A DNA stretch of 64,000 nt from Lachnospiraceae bacterium (GTDB taxonomy: Bacteria > Bacillota > Clostridia > Lachnospirales > Lachnospiraceae), in assembly GCA_017428105.1 (NCBI GenBank), contig JAFRRM010000025.1, forward strand, positions 25,694 through 89,693. Reading direction: 5' to 3'. Below are positions 15,921-25,777 of this stretch, piece after piece (the first letter of the stretch is position 1; the number at the start of each line of letters is the position of its first letter). The notes below the pieces were generated by a model. It worked only from the letters and a program-made list of their open reading frames with translations. It was not told the origin of the DNA and did no database searches. The position numbers and the translations under genes are program-made.

Positions 15921-16010
15921 CATACGAATATCGTATCATACGAACAATAGTATAGGTATTTTGTTTTTTCTTGTCAAGATGTTACACTGGGCAGGTGTTT
16001 TTTTGAAAGC
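15921..16010 (+). promoter_or_regulatory. purC promoter with conserved 90-nt upstream element (copy 1)
   Basis: This 90-nt block is repeated upstream of pyrG at 22447-22536 with 16 differences and no gaps (74/90 identical, counted by hand). It contains the palindrome ATACGA-ATA-TCGTAT (15923-15937), a direct repeat GTATCATACGAA (starts 15917 and 15933), the invariant ATAGGTATTTTGTTTTTT and a -10 hexamer TACACT (15983-15988) with TTGTTT 16 nt upstream. GTATCATACGAACAAT loosely resembles a PurR box half. It probably binds a shared nucleotide-responsive regulator. Confidence 0.65.
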
Positions 16011-16029
16011 ACGACGGGAGGACAAGATC

Positions 16030-16755
16030 ATGGAAAAACGTGAGCAGCTTTATGAAGGAAAGGCCAAAAAGGTCTATGCGACCGACGATCCCGAGCAGCT
16101 GATTGTCTCCTACAAAGACGATGCGACCGCCTTTAACGGCAAGAAGAGAGGGACCATCGCCGGCAAGGGGATCATCAACAACGCTATGAGCAACCGCCTG
16201 ATGAAACGGCTGGAGAAGGCGGGCGTTCCGACCCACTTTATCCGGCAGCTGAGCGAACGTGACACCCTCGTGAAGAAGGTGCGGATCGTTCCGCTCGAGG
16301 TCATCGTACGCAACGTTTCCGCCGGTTCCTTCTGCAAGCGCTACGGCTTCCCGGAGGGCGTTGTTTTCGTCGAGCCGACGGTCGAGTACTCCTACAAGAA
16401 CGATGAACTGAACGATCCGCTGATCTGCGACGACCATGCCCTGGCAATGGGACTGGTCAGCAAAGAGGAGCTGCAGACGATCCGTGACTACGCGCTGCGC
16501 GTGAATGAGGTCCTAAAGGCGTTCTGGCTCTCCTGCGGGGTCACTCTGGTGGATTTCAAGCTGGAATTCGGCAGGCTCGCGGACGGCACGATCATTCTGG
16601 CGGATGAGATCAGCCCGGATACCAGCCGCCTGCACGATAAAGCGACCGGCAGGAAGCTGGACAAGGACCGCTTCCGTCAGGATCTCGGCGGCGTCGAGGA
16701 GGCCTATGCGGAGATCATGGGCCGGCTAGAAGCGAACGACGATGAACACGCCTGA
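16030..16755 (+). CDS. purC: phosphoribosylaminoimidazole-succinocarboxamide synthase
   Basis: 241 residues, ATG after GGGAGGAC. ATP-dependent coupling of aspartate to CAIR, the SAICAR step of purine synthesis. Typical bacterial form: MEKREQLYEGKAKKVYATDD, SYKDDATAFNGKK, VPTHFIRQLSER, PLEVIVRNVSAGSF, LVDFKLEFG and DEISPDTSRLHD, which carry the ATP and substrate residues. Length is normal. It is first in purC-purF-purA; purF starts within its last 14 bases. Confidence 0.96.
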   Translation: MEKREQLYEGKAKKVYATDDPEQLIVSYKDDATAFNGKKRGTIAGKGIINNAMSNRLMKRLEKAGVPTHFIRQLSERDTLVKKVRIVPLEVIVRNVSAGSFCKRYGFPEGVVFVEPTVEYSYKNDELNDPLICDDHALAMGLVSKEELQTIRDYALRVNEVLKAFWLSCGVTLVDFKLEFGRLADGTIILADEISPDTSRLHDKATGRKLDKDRFRQDLGGVEEAYAEIMGRLEANDDEHA

Positions 16756-18187
16756 TTCGGGGAGCGGGCGCCATATCGGCGAAGAATGCGGCCTTTTCGG
16801 GATCTGTTCCCGCGAATGCCGGGAGCTGGCGCCGCTGGTGTACTACGGGCTCTATGCCCTGCAGCACCGCGGACAGGAAAGCGCCGGGATCGTGGTCAGC
16901 CGGGACGGGATCTTTCAGTCTCACCGCGGCGCCGGGCTCGTGAATGACGTTTTTGACAGGGGCGGTCTGGAACTGCTGGGACCGGGCAGCATCGCCGTCG
17001 GGCACGTGCGTTATGCAACGACCGGCGCGGACGTCCGCCTCAACGCCCAGCCGCTGCTCATCAATCATTATAAGGGACGGATGGCTCTCGCGCACAACGG
17101 CAATCTAGCCAATTCCGCCGTCCTGCGCAGCGCCCTCGAGGAAAAGGGCTCCCTTTTCCACACCTCGACCGATTCGGAGGTGATCGCCTACGAGATCGTG
17201 CAGGACAGGCTGCAGACGGACAGCATCGAAGCCGCTGTTTCAGCTGCCATGGAGCGGATGGTCGGCGCCTACAGCCTGCTGATCGCCACCCCGGGGAAGC
17301 TGACGGCCGTTAGAGATCCGTTCGGCTTCAGGCCCCTGTGTATGGGCCGGCTGCGTGACGGATCGGTCGTTTTTGCCTCCGAAAGCTGCGCCCTGGACGC
17401 GGTCGGCGCGGTCTTTGTGCGGGACGTCGAGCCCGGAGAGATCGTAACGGCCGGACCGGAAGGCATTGCCTCGGACCGGAGCCACTGCGGAAAAGTTCCG
17501 AAGCGCTTCTGTGTTTTTGAGTATATTTATTTTGCCCGGCCCGATTCCGTCATTGACGGGGCCAGCGTCTGTCTGGCCAGACAGCAGGCCGGGGCTTTTC
17601 TGGCGGAAGAGCACCCGGTCGAGGCGGACGTGGTGATCGGCGTGCCGGATTCCGGTCTGGACGCGGCGATCGGCTATGCGAAGGCCTCCGGGATCCCCTA
17701 TGCGATCGGTTTTACAAAGAACAAATATATCGGCCGCACCTTTATCGAACCTTCCCAGCAGGACCGGGAGGCAGACGTCAGGATCAAACTGAATCCTATC
17801 CGTTCCGTGGTCGAAGGAAAACGCGTGGTCCTGATCGACGATTCCATCGTCCGGGGCACCACCTGCCGCCGGACCATCCGGATGCTGCGGGAAGCAGGCG
17901 CGCTAACGATCCACATGCGGGTCAGCGCACCGCCTTTTATCGCGCCCTGCTGGTACGGGACCGATATCGACAGCTCAGACGTTCTGATCGCCAACCGGCA
18001 CAGCACGGAGGAGATCGCCGGGATCATCGGCGTGGATTCCCTTGGCTATCTCAGCCTGGAGCACGTGCGGCTGCTGACCGGAAGAGATACGGGCTTCTGC
18101 ACTTCCTGTTTTTCCGGAAAGTATCCGACCGAAGTGCCGTCGGAGACGGCAAAAAACCGCTTTGAACAGCGGATCCGTGAGACGTGA
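16742..18187 (+). CDS. purF: amidophosphoribosyltransferase
   Basis: 481 residues; first committed step of purine synthesis (PRPP plus glutamine to phosphoribosylamine). The start ATG overlaps purC. The catalytic Cys is C16 in GEECGLFGIC, so a 15-residue propeptide must be removed, as in B. subtilis. Glutaminase domain: YALQHRGQESAGI, VGHVRYATTG, LAHNGNLAN. Phosphoribosyltransferase domain: VIGVPDSGLDAAIGYAKASG and the PRPP loop VVLIDDSIVRGTT. Cys residues near the C-terminus (CTSCFSGKYP) fit the oxygen-labile 4Fe-4S cluster of this subgroup. Confidence 0.96.
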   Translation: MNTPDSGSGRHIGEECGLFGICSRECRELAPLVYYGLYALQHRGQESAGIVVSRDGIFQSHRGAGLVNDVFDRGGLELLGPGSIAVGHVRYATTGADVRLNAQPLLINHYKGRMALAHNGNLANSAVLRSALEEKGSLFHTSTDSEVIAYEIVQDRLQTDSIEAAVSAAMERMVGAYSLLIATPGKLTAVRDPFGFRPLCMGRLRDGSVVFASESCALDAVGAVFVRDVEPGEIVTAGPEGIASDRSHCGKVPKRFCVFEYIYFARPDSVIDGASVCLARQQAGAFLAEEHPVEADVVIGVPDSGLDAAIGYAKASGIPYAIGFTKNKYIGRTFIEPSQQDREADVRIKLNPIRSVVEGKRVVLIDDSIVRGTTCRRTIRMLREAGALTIHMRVSAPPFIAPCWYGTDIDSSDVLIANRHSTEEIAGIIGVDSLGYLSLEHVRLLTGRDTGFCTSCFSGKYPTEVPSETAKNRFEQRIRET

Positions 18188-18216
18188 CCGCAGGGCCGCG
18201 CGGAAAGGGGAGAAAA

Positions 18217-19491
18217 ATGAGTCATACCGCCGTTGTCGGGATCAATTGGGGAGATGAAGGAAAGGGCCGCATGGTCGACCTTCTGACGGAGGATTTCGAT
18301 CTTGTCGTCCGTTACCAGGGCGGCGGCAACGCCGGCCACACGGTGATCAACGAATACGGAAAGTTCGCGCTGCACCTGCTGCCTTCGGGCATTTTCAGAC
18401 CGGGCGTCGTGAACCTTCTCGGAAACGGCGTGGCCCTGGATTCGGAAAATCTGTGGACGGAGATCGAAACGCTGCGTCAAAAGGGGGTGGCCATCACGCC
18501 GGAAAACCTGAGGATCAGCGACCGGGCCTCCCTGCTTCTGCCCTGGCACCGTCTTCAGGACGGCCTGGAGGAGGCTCGACTGGCTGATAAAAAATACGGT
18601 TCCACCAAACAGGGGATCGCGCCTTTTTATTCCGACAAATTTCAGAAGAAGACCGTGATGGCCGGCGAGATGAGGGATTCCGGGCGTTTTCTGGCCCGTC
18701 TGGAGGAGCTCAGGGAGTGGAAAAACCTGACGCTGAGCGGCGTGTACGGCGCCGGGCCCTGCTCGCGCGGGGAACTGGAGGAATGGGCCGGGAATTACTG
18801 CGAAAAGATCCGTCCTTTCGTGATGGATGCCGGCCGGGTGCTGCGCGAGGCTGACGAAGCCGGCAGGCGCATCCTTTTCGAAGGCCAGCTCGGCGCGCTG
18901 CGCGATATCGATTACGGCATCTATCCCTATACGACCTCGTCCAATACGCTGGCCGCTTACGCGCCTGTCGGCGCCGGCCTGCCGTCTCTGAAGGTCGGTG
19001 AAGTCATCGGGGTGGTCAAGGCCTACGCCACCTGTGTGGGCGAGGGTCCTTTTGTCAGCGAACTGTCCGGCGAAGAAGCGGACCGGCTGCGGGAAGCCGG
19101 GGCGGAATACGGCGCGAAGACCGGGCGTCCCCGCCGGGTCGGCGCGCTGGATCTTCCGGCTACGCGCTACGGCGTACGGGTACAAGGCGCGACCGGCCTG
19201 GCCGTCACCAAGCTGGACGTACTTTCTTATCTGGAGAAGATCCCGGTCTGCACGCAGTACCTGGTAGAGGGAGAGGCCACCGACGAGTTTCCCTTCCCCG
19301 CCCTGCTGGACAAAGCCGAGCCGGTCATCCGCTTTGTGAAAGGCTGGAACTGCGATATTTCCGGCGCCCGCCGCTTTGAGGACCTGCCGCAGGCGGCGCG
19401 GGACTACGTCCGCCTGATCGGAGAGGCGGCCGGCTGCCCGGTGACCTATATTTCCGTCGGGCCGGAGCGGGAAAGCATCATCCGCTGCTGA
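18217..19491 (+). CDS. purA: adenylosuccinate synthetase
   Basis: 424 residues from the ATG after AAAGGGGAG; an in-frame start at 18184 lacks a site. GTP-dependent IMP plus aspartate to adenylosuccinate. Motifs: GINWGDEGKGRMVDLL (phosphate loop, catalytic Asp), GGNAGHTV with the catalytic His, STKQGIAP, FEGQLGALRDIDYG and the C-terminal GAKTGRPRRVGALDL. It lies 29 bp after purF, in the same transcript. Placing purA inside the de novo cluster links IMP production directly to AMP. Confidence 0.95.
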   Translation: MSHTAVVGINWGDEGKGRMVDLLTEDFDLVVRYQGGGNAGHTVINEYGKFALHLLPSGIFRPGVVNLLGNGVALDSENLWTEIETLRQKGVAITPENLRISDRASLLLPWHRLQDGLEEARLADKKYGSTKQGIAPFYSDKFQKKTVMAGEMRDSGRFLARLEELREWKNLTLSGVYGAGPCSRGELEEWAGNYCEKIRPFVMDAGRVLREADEAGRRILFEGQLGALRDIDYGIYPYTTSSNTLAAYAPVGAGLPSLKVGEVIGVVKAYATCVGEGPFVSELSGEEADRLREAGAEYGAKTGRPRRVGALDLPATRYGVRVQGATGLAVTKLDVLSYLEKIPVCTQYLVEGEATDEFPFPALLDKAEPVIRFVKGWNCDISGARRFEDLPQAARDYVRLIGEAAGCPVTYISVGPERESIIRC

Positions 19492-19530
19492 AATTTTAAG
19501 CAAAAAAGCCCGGGACGGCGCCTTTGCGTG

Positions 19531-19536
19531 TATAAT
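19531..19536 (+). promoter_or_regulatory. possible -10 element before fumC
   Basis: TATAAT at 19531-19536 is a perfect -10, but no good -35 lies 16-18 nt upstream. If used, transcription would start near 19543, leaving only the GTG at 19567 with a ribosome site. Confidence 0.4.
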
Positions 19537-19566
19537 GAAACCATGAACGAACGGAGGACAGGAAGC

Positions 19567-20940
19567 GTGTTCCGTATTGAAAAAGACTCTCTCGGGGAGA
19601 TCGAAGTCCCCGCCGATAAGTACTGGGGCGCTCAGACCGAACGCTCGCGCCGCAACTTCCCGATCGGAGACGGCTTGGAAAAAATGCCGGAGGAGGTCAT
19701 TACGGCGCTGGCCGTGTTAAAGCGCGCGGCGGCCGCCGTCAATTTCCTCTTCCTGCCGGAAAGGATGACGCAGGAGAAGCTCCTGCCGCTCCTGGCCGCC
19801 TGCGACGAGGTGATCGGGGGCACGTTGGCGGCGCACTTTCCGCTGCTCGTCTGGCAGACGGGAAGCGGGACGCAGACCAATATGAACGTCAACGAGGTGC
19901 TGGCGAACCGGGCGAACGAGATCCTTGGCAGAAAGCTGCTGCACCCGAACGATGACGTCAACCTTTCCCAGTCCTCGAATGATATCTTCCCCTCCGCCAT
20001 GCATATGGCGGCGGTGCTGGCCGTCGAGGGCCGCCTTTTTCCGGTGCTGGACGGGCTCATCGCCGCCTTTGCGCGTCTTGAGGAAGAGAACAGGGACGTT
20101 TTAAAATGCGGCCGGACCCATCTGCAGGATGCGGTGCCGATGCGTTTTTCGCAGGAGATCTCCGGCTGGCGGAGCGCGCTCGAGACCGACCGGAAGATGC
20201 TGCAGGCCGCTCTGGAGCCGCTCCGGGCGCTGGCGGCGGGCGGAACGGCCGTCGGGACCGGTCTCAATGCGCCGGAAGGTTTTGACCGTGCCGTCGCCGC
20301 CGAGGTGTCCCGCCTGACCGGCAGCCGCTTCGAAGCGGCCGAGAACAAGTTCCACGCGCTGGCTTTCAGGGATGAGCTGGTCTTTGCCCACGGGGCCCTG
20401 AAAACCCTCGCCGCCGACCTCATGAAGATTGCGAACGATATCCGCTTCCTGGCCGGCGGACCGCGCTGCGGCCTCGGCGAGATCACGATCCCGGCGAACG
20501 AGCCCGGTTCTTCCATCATGCCCGGCAAGGTCAATCCGACCCAGTGCGAAGCCGTGACGATGATTGCCGCCCAGGTCATGGGGAACGACGTTACCGTCGG
20601 CCTTGCCGCTTCGCAGGGCCATTTCGAGCTGAACGTCTATATGCCGGTCATGATCTATAACTTCCTCCAGTCCGTCCGCCTGCTGGGCGACGGGATGCGC
20701 TCCTTTGAGGCGCGCTGCGTCTCCGGCATCCGACCGGTAAAAGAAAAAATGCGGCAGAATCTGGAGGGTTCCCTCATGCTTGTGACGGCGCTCAGCCCGC
20801 ACATCGGCTACGAAAAAGCGGCGCAGATCGCGCAGAAGGCGCTCCGGGAGGATCTGTCGATCCGGGATGCCTGCCTTTCGCTGGGCTTTATGACGCCTGA
20901 AGATTTTGACGCCGTCTTTCATCCGGAAGAGATGGTCTGA
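19567..20940 (+). CDS. fumC: class II fumarate hydratase
   Basis: 457 residues when started at the GTG at 19567, which has GGAGG nine bases upstream; upstream in-frame ATGs lack one and lie at a -10 element. Reversible hydration of fumarate to malate. Family blocks: GEIEVPADKYWGAQTERSRR, SGTQTNMNVNEVLANRA, CGRTHLQDAVPM, and the superfamily signature GSSIMPGKVNP. The TNMNVNEV form is fumarase rather than aspartase. It sits between purA and purB; PurB releases fumarate, so FumC can recycle it towards malate and aspartate. Confidence 0.9.
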   Translation: MFRIEKDSLGEIEVPADKYWGAQTERSRRNFPIGDGLEKMPEEVITALAVLKRAAAAVNFLFLPERMTQEKLLPLLAACDEVIGGTLAAHFPLLVWQTGSGTQTNMNVNEVLANRANEILGRKLLHPNDDVNLSQSSNDIFPSAMHMAAVLAVEGRLFPVLDGLIAAFARLEEENRDVLKCGRTHLQDAVPMRFSQEISGWRSALETDRKMLQAALEPLRALAAGGTAVGTGLNAPEGFDRAVAAEVSRLTGSRFEAAENKFHALAFRDELVFAHGALKTLAADLMKIANDIRFLAGGPRCGLGEITIPANEPGSSIMPGKVNPTQCEAVTMIAAQVMGNDVTVGLAASQGHFELNVYMPVMIYNFLQSVRLLGDGMRSFEARCVSGIRPVKEKMRQNLEGSLMLVTALSPHIGYEKAAQIAQKALREDLSIRDACLSLGFMTPEDFDAVFHPEEMV

Positions 20941-20985
20941 CGGCTGACCTGAATATCAACGATAAACAGAAAGGATCCGAAACCT

Positions 20986-22401
20986 ATGACCGACCGTTAC
21001 GAATCGCCGCTTTCGACGCGCTATGCCTCCGAATACATGCTGAAACTGTTCTCGGCCGACAGCCGTTATCAGACCTGGCGGAAGCTCTGGGTCGCACTCG
21101 CCCGGGAGGAAAGCCGCCTGGGTCTTCCCATCAGTCAGGAGCAGGTGGACGAGCTGGCCGCGCATATCAAAGACATCGACTATGAGTGCGTGCGTATCCG
21201 GGAGAAGGAGGTCCGCCACGACGTGATGGCGCACGTCTATGCCTACGGGAAGGCGGCGCCGTCCGCCGCCGGGATCATCCATCTGGGCGCCACCAGCTGT
21301 TACGTCACCGACAATGCCGACCTCATCCTGTACCGGGACGGGCTGAGATATCTGCGGGGAGAGCTCTGCGGCCTGCTGAAAGACCTTGCCGCGTTCGCGG
21401 AGCGGAATAAAGCCCTGCCGACGCTCGGATACACCCATTATCAGCCGGCGCAGTGCGTGACCGTGGGAAAACGAGCCGCTCTCTGGATGCAGGACTTCCT
21501 TTCGGATCTTAAGGAGATCGATTATGCCCTTTCCTGTATCCGCTTTCTCGGTTCTCGCGGCACCACCGGCACCGAGGCCAGCTTCCTGGATCTGTTCGGC
21601 GGTGACGGCGAAAAGGTCGACGAGTTGAACCGTTCGCTTGCCGCGTCCTTCGGCTTTGAGGAATGCTACGACGTCTGCGGGCAGACCTATCCCCGCAAGA
21701 CCGACAGCCGGATCCTGAACGCCCTGTCCTCCCTGGCACAGAGCGCCGCCCGCATGGCAAACGACATCCGCCTTCTGCAGCATGACCGGCAGATCGAAGA
21801 GCCCTTCGAATCGCAGCAGATCGGCTCCTCGGCCATGGCCTACAAGCGCAATCCGATGCGCTGCGAGCGCATCTGCTCCTTGGCCCGCTACCTGATGGCG
21901 GACGCCTTGAATGCGCCTCTTACGGCCTCCGTCCAGTGGCTGGAGCGCACGCTGGACGATTCGGCGAACCGCCGGATCTGTCTTCCGGAGGGCTTCCTCT
22001 GCGCGGATGCCATCCTGCGTCTGGCGCGGAACGTTGCTTCCGGCCTGCGCGTGAACGAAAAGGTCATCGACAGGACCGTCCGGGAGTATCTACCCTTCAT
22101 CGCTACGGAAAACCTGATGATGGAAGCTGTCAAAAAGGGCGGCGACCGCCAGGAGATCCACGAAGTGATCCGCCGCTGCTCCATGGAAGCCACCGCCCGT
22201 CTGAAGAACGGGGAACCCGGCGGGCTGACGGGGCTGCTCGCGCAGGAAGAAGTCTTCGGGCTTTCGCAGGAGGAAATCGACGCCCTCCTGGAGCCTTCGC
22301 GCTATATCGGCCGCTGTCCGGAGCAGGTCGAAGCCTTTCTGGCCAGATACGCTCCGGTCTGGGAAAAGGCGGACGAGACGAAAGTGGAGATCGATCTGTA
22401 A
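20986..22401 (+). CDS. purB: adenylosuccinate lyase
   Basis: 471 residues. Acts twice in purine synthesis, splitting SAICAR and adenylosuccinate with release of fumarate. Family blocks: YESPLSTRYASEYML, HDVMAHVYAYG, IHLGATSCYVTDNADLI, GYTHYQPAQ with the catalytic His, and the signature GSSAMAYKRNPMRCE with the catalytic Ser in the flexible loop. The start is preceded by AAAGGA. It resembles the longer eukaryote-like PurB group rather than the ~430-residue Bacillus form. It follows fumC by 45 bp and is the last gene before the pyrG promoter element. Confidence 0.94.
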   Translation: MTDRYESPLSTRYASEYMLKLFSADSRYQTWRKLWVALAREESRLGLPISQEQVDELAAHIKDIDYECVRIREKEVRHDVMAHVYAYGKAAPSAAGIIHLGATSCYVTDNADLILYRDGLRYLRGELCGLLKDLAAFAERNKALPTLGYTHYQPAQCVTVGKRAALWMQDFLSDLKEIDYALSCIRFLGSRGTTGTEASFLDLFGGDGEKVDELNRSLAASFGFEECYDVCGQTYPRKTDSRILNALSSLAQSAARMANDIRLLQHDRQIEEPFESQQIGSSAMAYKRNPMRCERICSLARYLMADALNAPLTASVQWLERTLDDSANRRICLPEGFLCADAILRLARNVASGLRVNEKVIDRTVREYLPFIATENLMMEAVKKGGDRQEIHEVIRRCSMEATARLKNGEPGGLTGLLAQEEVFGLSQEEIDALLEPSRYIGRCPEQVEAFLARYAPVWEKADETKVEIDL

Positions 22402-22446
22402 AACCGGCCGAGGGAAGGCCCGGCAGACGGATCTTCCTTTCTTTAC

Positions 22447-22536
22447 CATACGAATATCATATGATACGCATAACAGCATAGGTATTTTGTTTTTTTGCTC
22501 CGAGGTGGTACACTGAGCAGGTATTTTTTTGAAAGC
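22447..22536 (+). promoter_or_regulatory. pyrG promoter with conserved 90-nt upstream element (copy 2)
   Basis: Second copy of the block seen before purC. It keeps CATACGAATATC at the left end, ATAGGTATTTTGTTTTTT in the middle, TTGTTT-N16-TACACT as promoter and TTTTTTTGAAAGC at the right end. The upstream palindrome differs: ATCATATGAT. Right after it GCAAAAG-GTCA-CTTTTGC (22535-22552) forms a 7-bp hairpin in the leader, not followed by T-run. Confidence 0.65.
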
Positions 22537-22583
22537 AAAAGGTCACTTTTGCCTACCAATATGAATCAGCGTAGGAAGCAGAC

Positions 22584-24173
22584 ATGAAATACGTTTTTGT
22601 GACCGGAGGCGTCGTATCCGGTCTGGGAAAAGGGATCTGCGCCTCGTCGCTGGCCCGGCTCTTGAAAGCCAGAGGCTATAAGGTGCAGAATCAGAAATTC
22701 GACCCGTATCTGAACGTGGATCCGGGGACGATGAGCCCCTATCAGCACGGGGAAGTCTTCGTGACCGACGACGGGGCGGAAACGGATCTGGATCTGGGAC
22801 ATTACGAACGCTTCGCCGACGAAGCCCTGAGCGCAGCCTCCTCGGTCTCTTCCGGAAAAATCTACTGGAGCGTCCTGAACCGCGAACGGCAGGGCGGCTA
22901 TCTCGGACACACCGTACAAATCATTCCTCACATCACGGACGAAATCAAAAAGAATATTTACGCGATGGCCGGCAAGGGCCTGGATGCGGCTGTCTGCGAG
23001 ATCGGCGGCACGGTCGGCGATATCGAAAGCCAGCCGTTTTTAGAGGCGATCCGCCAGGTGGCGGCCGAGCAGGGGCGCGGCAACGTGGTCTTTATCCACG
23101 TGCCGCTGGTCGTTCAGATCCCCGGCAGCGGCGAACTAAAGAGCAAGCCGGTGCAGCACTCCGTGAAGGAGCTGCAGGGCATCGGCATCCAGCCGGATAT
23201 CCTGGTCTGCCGCACGGACCAGCCCTTAGGCGATGAGATCCGCGAGAAGATCGCGCTCTTTGCCAACCTGGAAAAAGAGGCGGTCATCGAAAGCCTGACG
23301 GCCGACACCATTTACGCGGTGCCGCTTATGCTGGAGGAGGAAGGCCTGGCGGACATGGTCTGCCGCAAGCTGGGGCTGCCCGCCCGCGAGCCGGACTTAA
23401 AGGAATGGCGCGAGATGGTAGAGCGGATCCGCAGCGCGGACAGGCATCTTGGCATCGCCCTAGTGGGCAAATACGTGCAGCTGCACGATGCGTACCTCAG
23501 CATTGAGGAAGCCCTGCACCATGCGGCGGCTGCCTGCGGCGCGAAAGCCGAGATCCTCTGGATCGATTCGGAGACCGTAACGGACGCGAATGCCGCGCAG
23601 ATCCTTAAGGACTGCAGCGGGATCCTGGTCCCGGGCGGCTTCGGCACCCGCGGGATAGAGGGAAAGATCGCGGCCGCGCGCTACGCCCGTGAAAACCATA
23701 TCCCGTACCTGGGCATATGCCTGGGCATGCAGATCGCCGTGGTGGAGTTCGCCCGGAACGTGCTCGGCTGGGCCGACGCCAATTCCACGGAATTTGATGA
23801 AAACACCGCCCATCCCGTCATCGACCTGATGCCGGACCAGGTGCACATCACCGAGAAAGGCGGGACCATGCGGCTGGGGAGCTATCCCTGCGTGCTGGCA
23901 TCCGGCAGCCTGGCGGAACAGGCCTACGCCTGCTCTTCCATCCGGGAGCGCCACCGCCACCGCTATGAATTCAACAACCTGTACCGTACCGTCCTGGAGC
24001 AGAAAGGCATGCGCCTCTCCGGCCAGTCGCCGGACGGCAGACTGGTGGAGATCATGGAGCTGCCCGGGAACGGCTGGTTCGTCGGCGTCCAGTTCCATCC
24101 GGAATTCAAGAGCCGGCCGAACCGCCCGCATCCGCTGTTCCGGGCGTTCTGCGAGGCACAGCTGAAGGAATGA
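22584..24173 (+). CDS. pyrG: CTP synthase
   Basis: 529 residues; ATP-dependent amination of UTP with glutamine. N-terminal synthase domain begins [20 protein letters not shown] with the P-loop; [20 protein letters not shown] and [11 protein letters not shown] carry Mg and CTP contacts. C-terminal class I glutaminase: [27 protein letters not shown] (nucleophile Cys) and [11 protein letters not shown] (His-Glu). Normal length. ATG after AGGAAG. Followed at 20 bp by guaA. Confidence 0.96.
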   Translation: MKYVFVTGGVVSGLGKGICASSLARLLKARGYKVQNQKFDPYLNVDPGTMSPYQHGEVFVTDDGAETDLDLGHYERFADEALSAASSVSSGKIYWSVLNRERQGGYLGHTVQIIPHITDEIKKNIYAMAGKGLDAAVCEIGGTVGDIESQPFLEAIRQVAAEQGRGNVVFIHVPLVVQIPGSGELKSKPVQHSVKELQGIGIQPDILVCRTDQPLGDEIREKIALFANLEKEAVIESLTADTIYAVPLMLEEEGLADMVCRKLGLPAREPDLKEWREMVERIRSADRHLGIALVGKYVQLHDAYLSIEEALHHAAAACGAKAEILWIDSETVTDANAAQILKDCSGILVPGGFGTRGIEGKIAAARYARENHIPYLGICLGMQIAVVEFARNVLGWADANSTEFDENTAHPVIDLMPDQVHITEKGGTMRLGSYPCVLASGSLAEQAYACSSIRERHRHRYEFNNLYRTVLEQKGMRLSGQSPDGRLVEIMELPGNGWFVGVQFHPEFKSRPNRPHPLFRAFCEAQLKE

Positions 24174-24193
24174 TGAGGAATCGGAGGAACATC

Positions 24194-25735
24194 ATGAACG
24201 ACCAGACCGTCATCGTCCTTGATTTCGGCGGGCAGTACAGCCAGCTGATCACCCGGAAGATCAGGGAATGCCATGTATACTGCGAGCTGCTGCCCTGGAC
24301 GGTGTCCGCGGAAACGATTTGGGAGAAAAAGCCCGTCGGGATCGTGCTGTCCGGCGGTCCGGCCAGCGTGTATGAAGAAGGCGCCCCGGCGATCGACCGC
24401 CGGCTGCTGGAGCAGGGTATCCCCGTCCTGGGGATCTGCTACGGCTGCCAGCTGATGGTGCGGCTGCTGGGCGGCCGCGTGGAAGCGGCGGCCCGGGACA
24501 CAGCCCGCGAATACGGGCGGACGGCGGTGCATTTTGACGCGGCCTGCCCGTTGTTTGAGGACCTGCCTCCCGAAGGGACCGCCTGGATGAGCCACGGCGA
24601 CTACGTCAGCGCGCTCCCGGCCGGCTTTTCGGTCTTTGCGGAAACGGCGCACTGCCCGAACGCGGGCATCGCCGATCCGGCCCGGCGCCTGTACGGCCTG
24701 CAGTTCCATCCCGAAGTCCGCCACACGGAAAACGGGACGGAGATGATCCGGGCTTTCCTGGAAAAAATCTGCGGTGCCGAAGGCGGCTGGACGATGCAGG
24801 ATTACTGCGAACGCACGGTCCGCGCGGTCCGCGAACAGGCCGGGGACGGCCGCATCCTGCTGGCTCTGTCCGGCGGCGTGGATTCCGCCGTCGCCGCCGC
24901 GCTGATCGACCGGGCCGTCGGCGAACGCCTGACCTGCGTCTATGTGGACCACGGCCTGATGCGGAAGGGGGAAAGCGACGCGATCGAGGCGTTTTACTCC
25001 CGCCTGCGGCTCCGCTTCCTCCGCGTCAACGCGCAGGAACGCTTCCTGGGGCGCCTGAAAGGAGTCACGGACCCGGAGGAAAAAAGGAAGATCATCGGCG
25101 CCGAGTTCGTCCGCGTCTTCGAAGACGCGGCGCGGGAAGCCGGCGGGGCCGACTTCCTGGCCCAGGGGACCATCTATCCGGACGTCATCGAATCCGGCGC
25201 GGCCGGCGGCCGTACCATCAAAAGCCACCACAACGTGGGCGGGCTGCCGCGGCACACCGGTTTTCGGGGCATCATCGAGCCCCTGCGCGTCCTGTTCAAG
25301 GACGAGGTGCGCGCGCTGGGACGGGAGCTGGGCCTCCCGGAGGCGATCGTCGGCCGCCAGCCGTTCCCCGGACCGGGACTGGCCGTCCGCGTCCTCGGCG
25401 AAGTGACGGCCGAAAAACTGGACCTGGTCCGGGAAGCGGACGCAATCTTCCGCGAAGAGCTGGAAAAACACGTCCCGCGCATCCCCGCCGATCAGTATTT
25501 CGCGGTGCTGACCAACATGGAGACCGTCGGCGTGATGGGGGATCAGCGCAGCTACCAGCGTACGGTCGCCCTCCGCGCCGTCTGCACGGAGGACTTCATG
25601 ACGGCTGATTTCGCCCGGATCCCGTACGATGTCCTGGCGGAAGCGTCCCGGCGCATCGTCAATGAGGTCCCGGGGATCAACCGCGTCGTCTATGACATCA
25701 CGTCCAAACCGCCGGCCACGGTGGAATATGAATAA
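24194..25735 (+). CDS. guaA: GMP synthase (glutamine-hydrolysing)
   Basis: 513 residues from the ATG after GGAGG. Converts XMP to GMP. Glutaminase domain 1-195: [26 protein letters not shown] with nucleophile C82, LQFHPEV. ATP-pyrophosphatase domain from ~200: P-loop SGGVDSA (226-232), [22 protein letters not shown], then the dimerisation domain with [13 protein letters not shown]. Unusually the gene lies directly after pyrG rather than with guaB. Confidence 0.96.
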   Translation: MNDQTVIVLDFGGQYSQLITRKIRECHVYCELLPWTVSAETIWEKKPVGIVLSGGPASVYEEGAPAIDRRLLEQGIPVLGICYGCQLMVRLLGGRVEAAARDTAREYGRTAVHFDAACPLFEDLPPEGTAWMSHGDYVSALPAGFSVFAETAHCPNAGIADPARRLYGLQFHPEVRHTENGTEMIRAFLEKICGAEGGWTMQDYCERTVRAVREQAGDGRILLALSGGVDSAVAAALIDRAVGERLTCVYVDHGLMRKGESDAIEAFYSRLRLRFLRVNAQERFLGRLKGVTDPEEKRKIIGAEFVRVFEDAAREAGGADFLAQGTIYPDVIESGAAGGRTIKSHHNVGGLPRHTGFRGIIEPLRVLFKDEVRALGRELGLPEAIVGRQPFPGPGLAVRVLGEVTAEKLDLVREADAIFREELEKHVPRIPADQYFAVLTNMETVGVMGDQRSYQRTVALRAVCTEDFMTADFARIPYDVLAEASRRIVNEVPGINRVVYDITSKPPATVEYE

Positions 25736-25777
25736 TCCTCCGCCCGGGAAGACATCGAAAAGCAAGGAGAGAAAAGC

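Noticed and set aside
15856..16029. purine or PRPP riboswitch upstream of purC
   Set aside because: The conserved block lies mostly upstream of the promoter, so it acts as DNA; only ~35 nt of leader remain.
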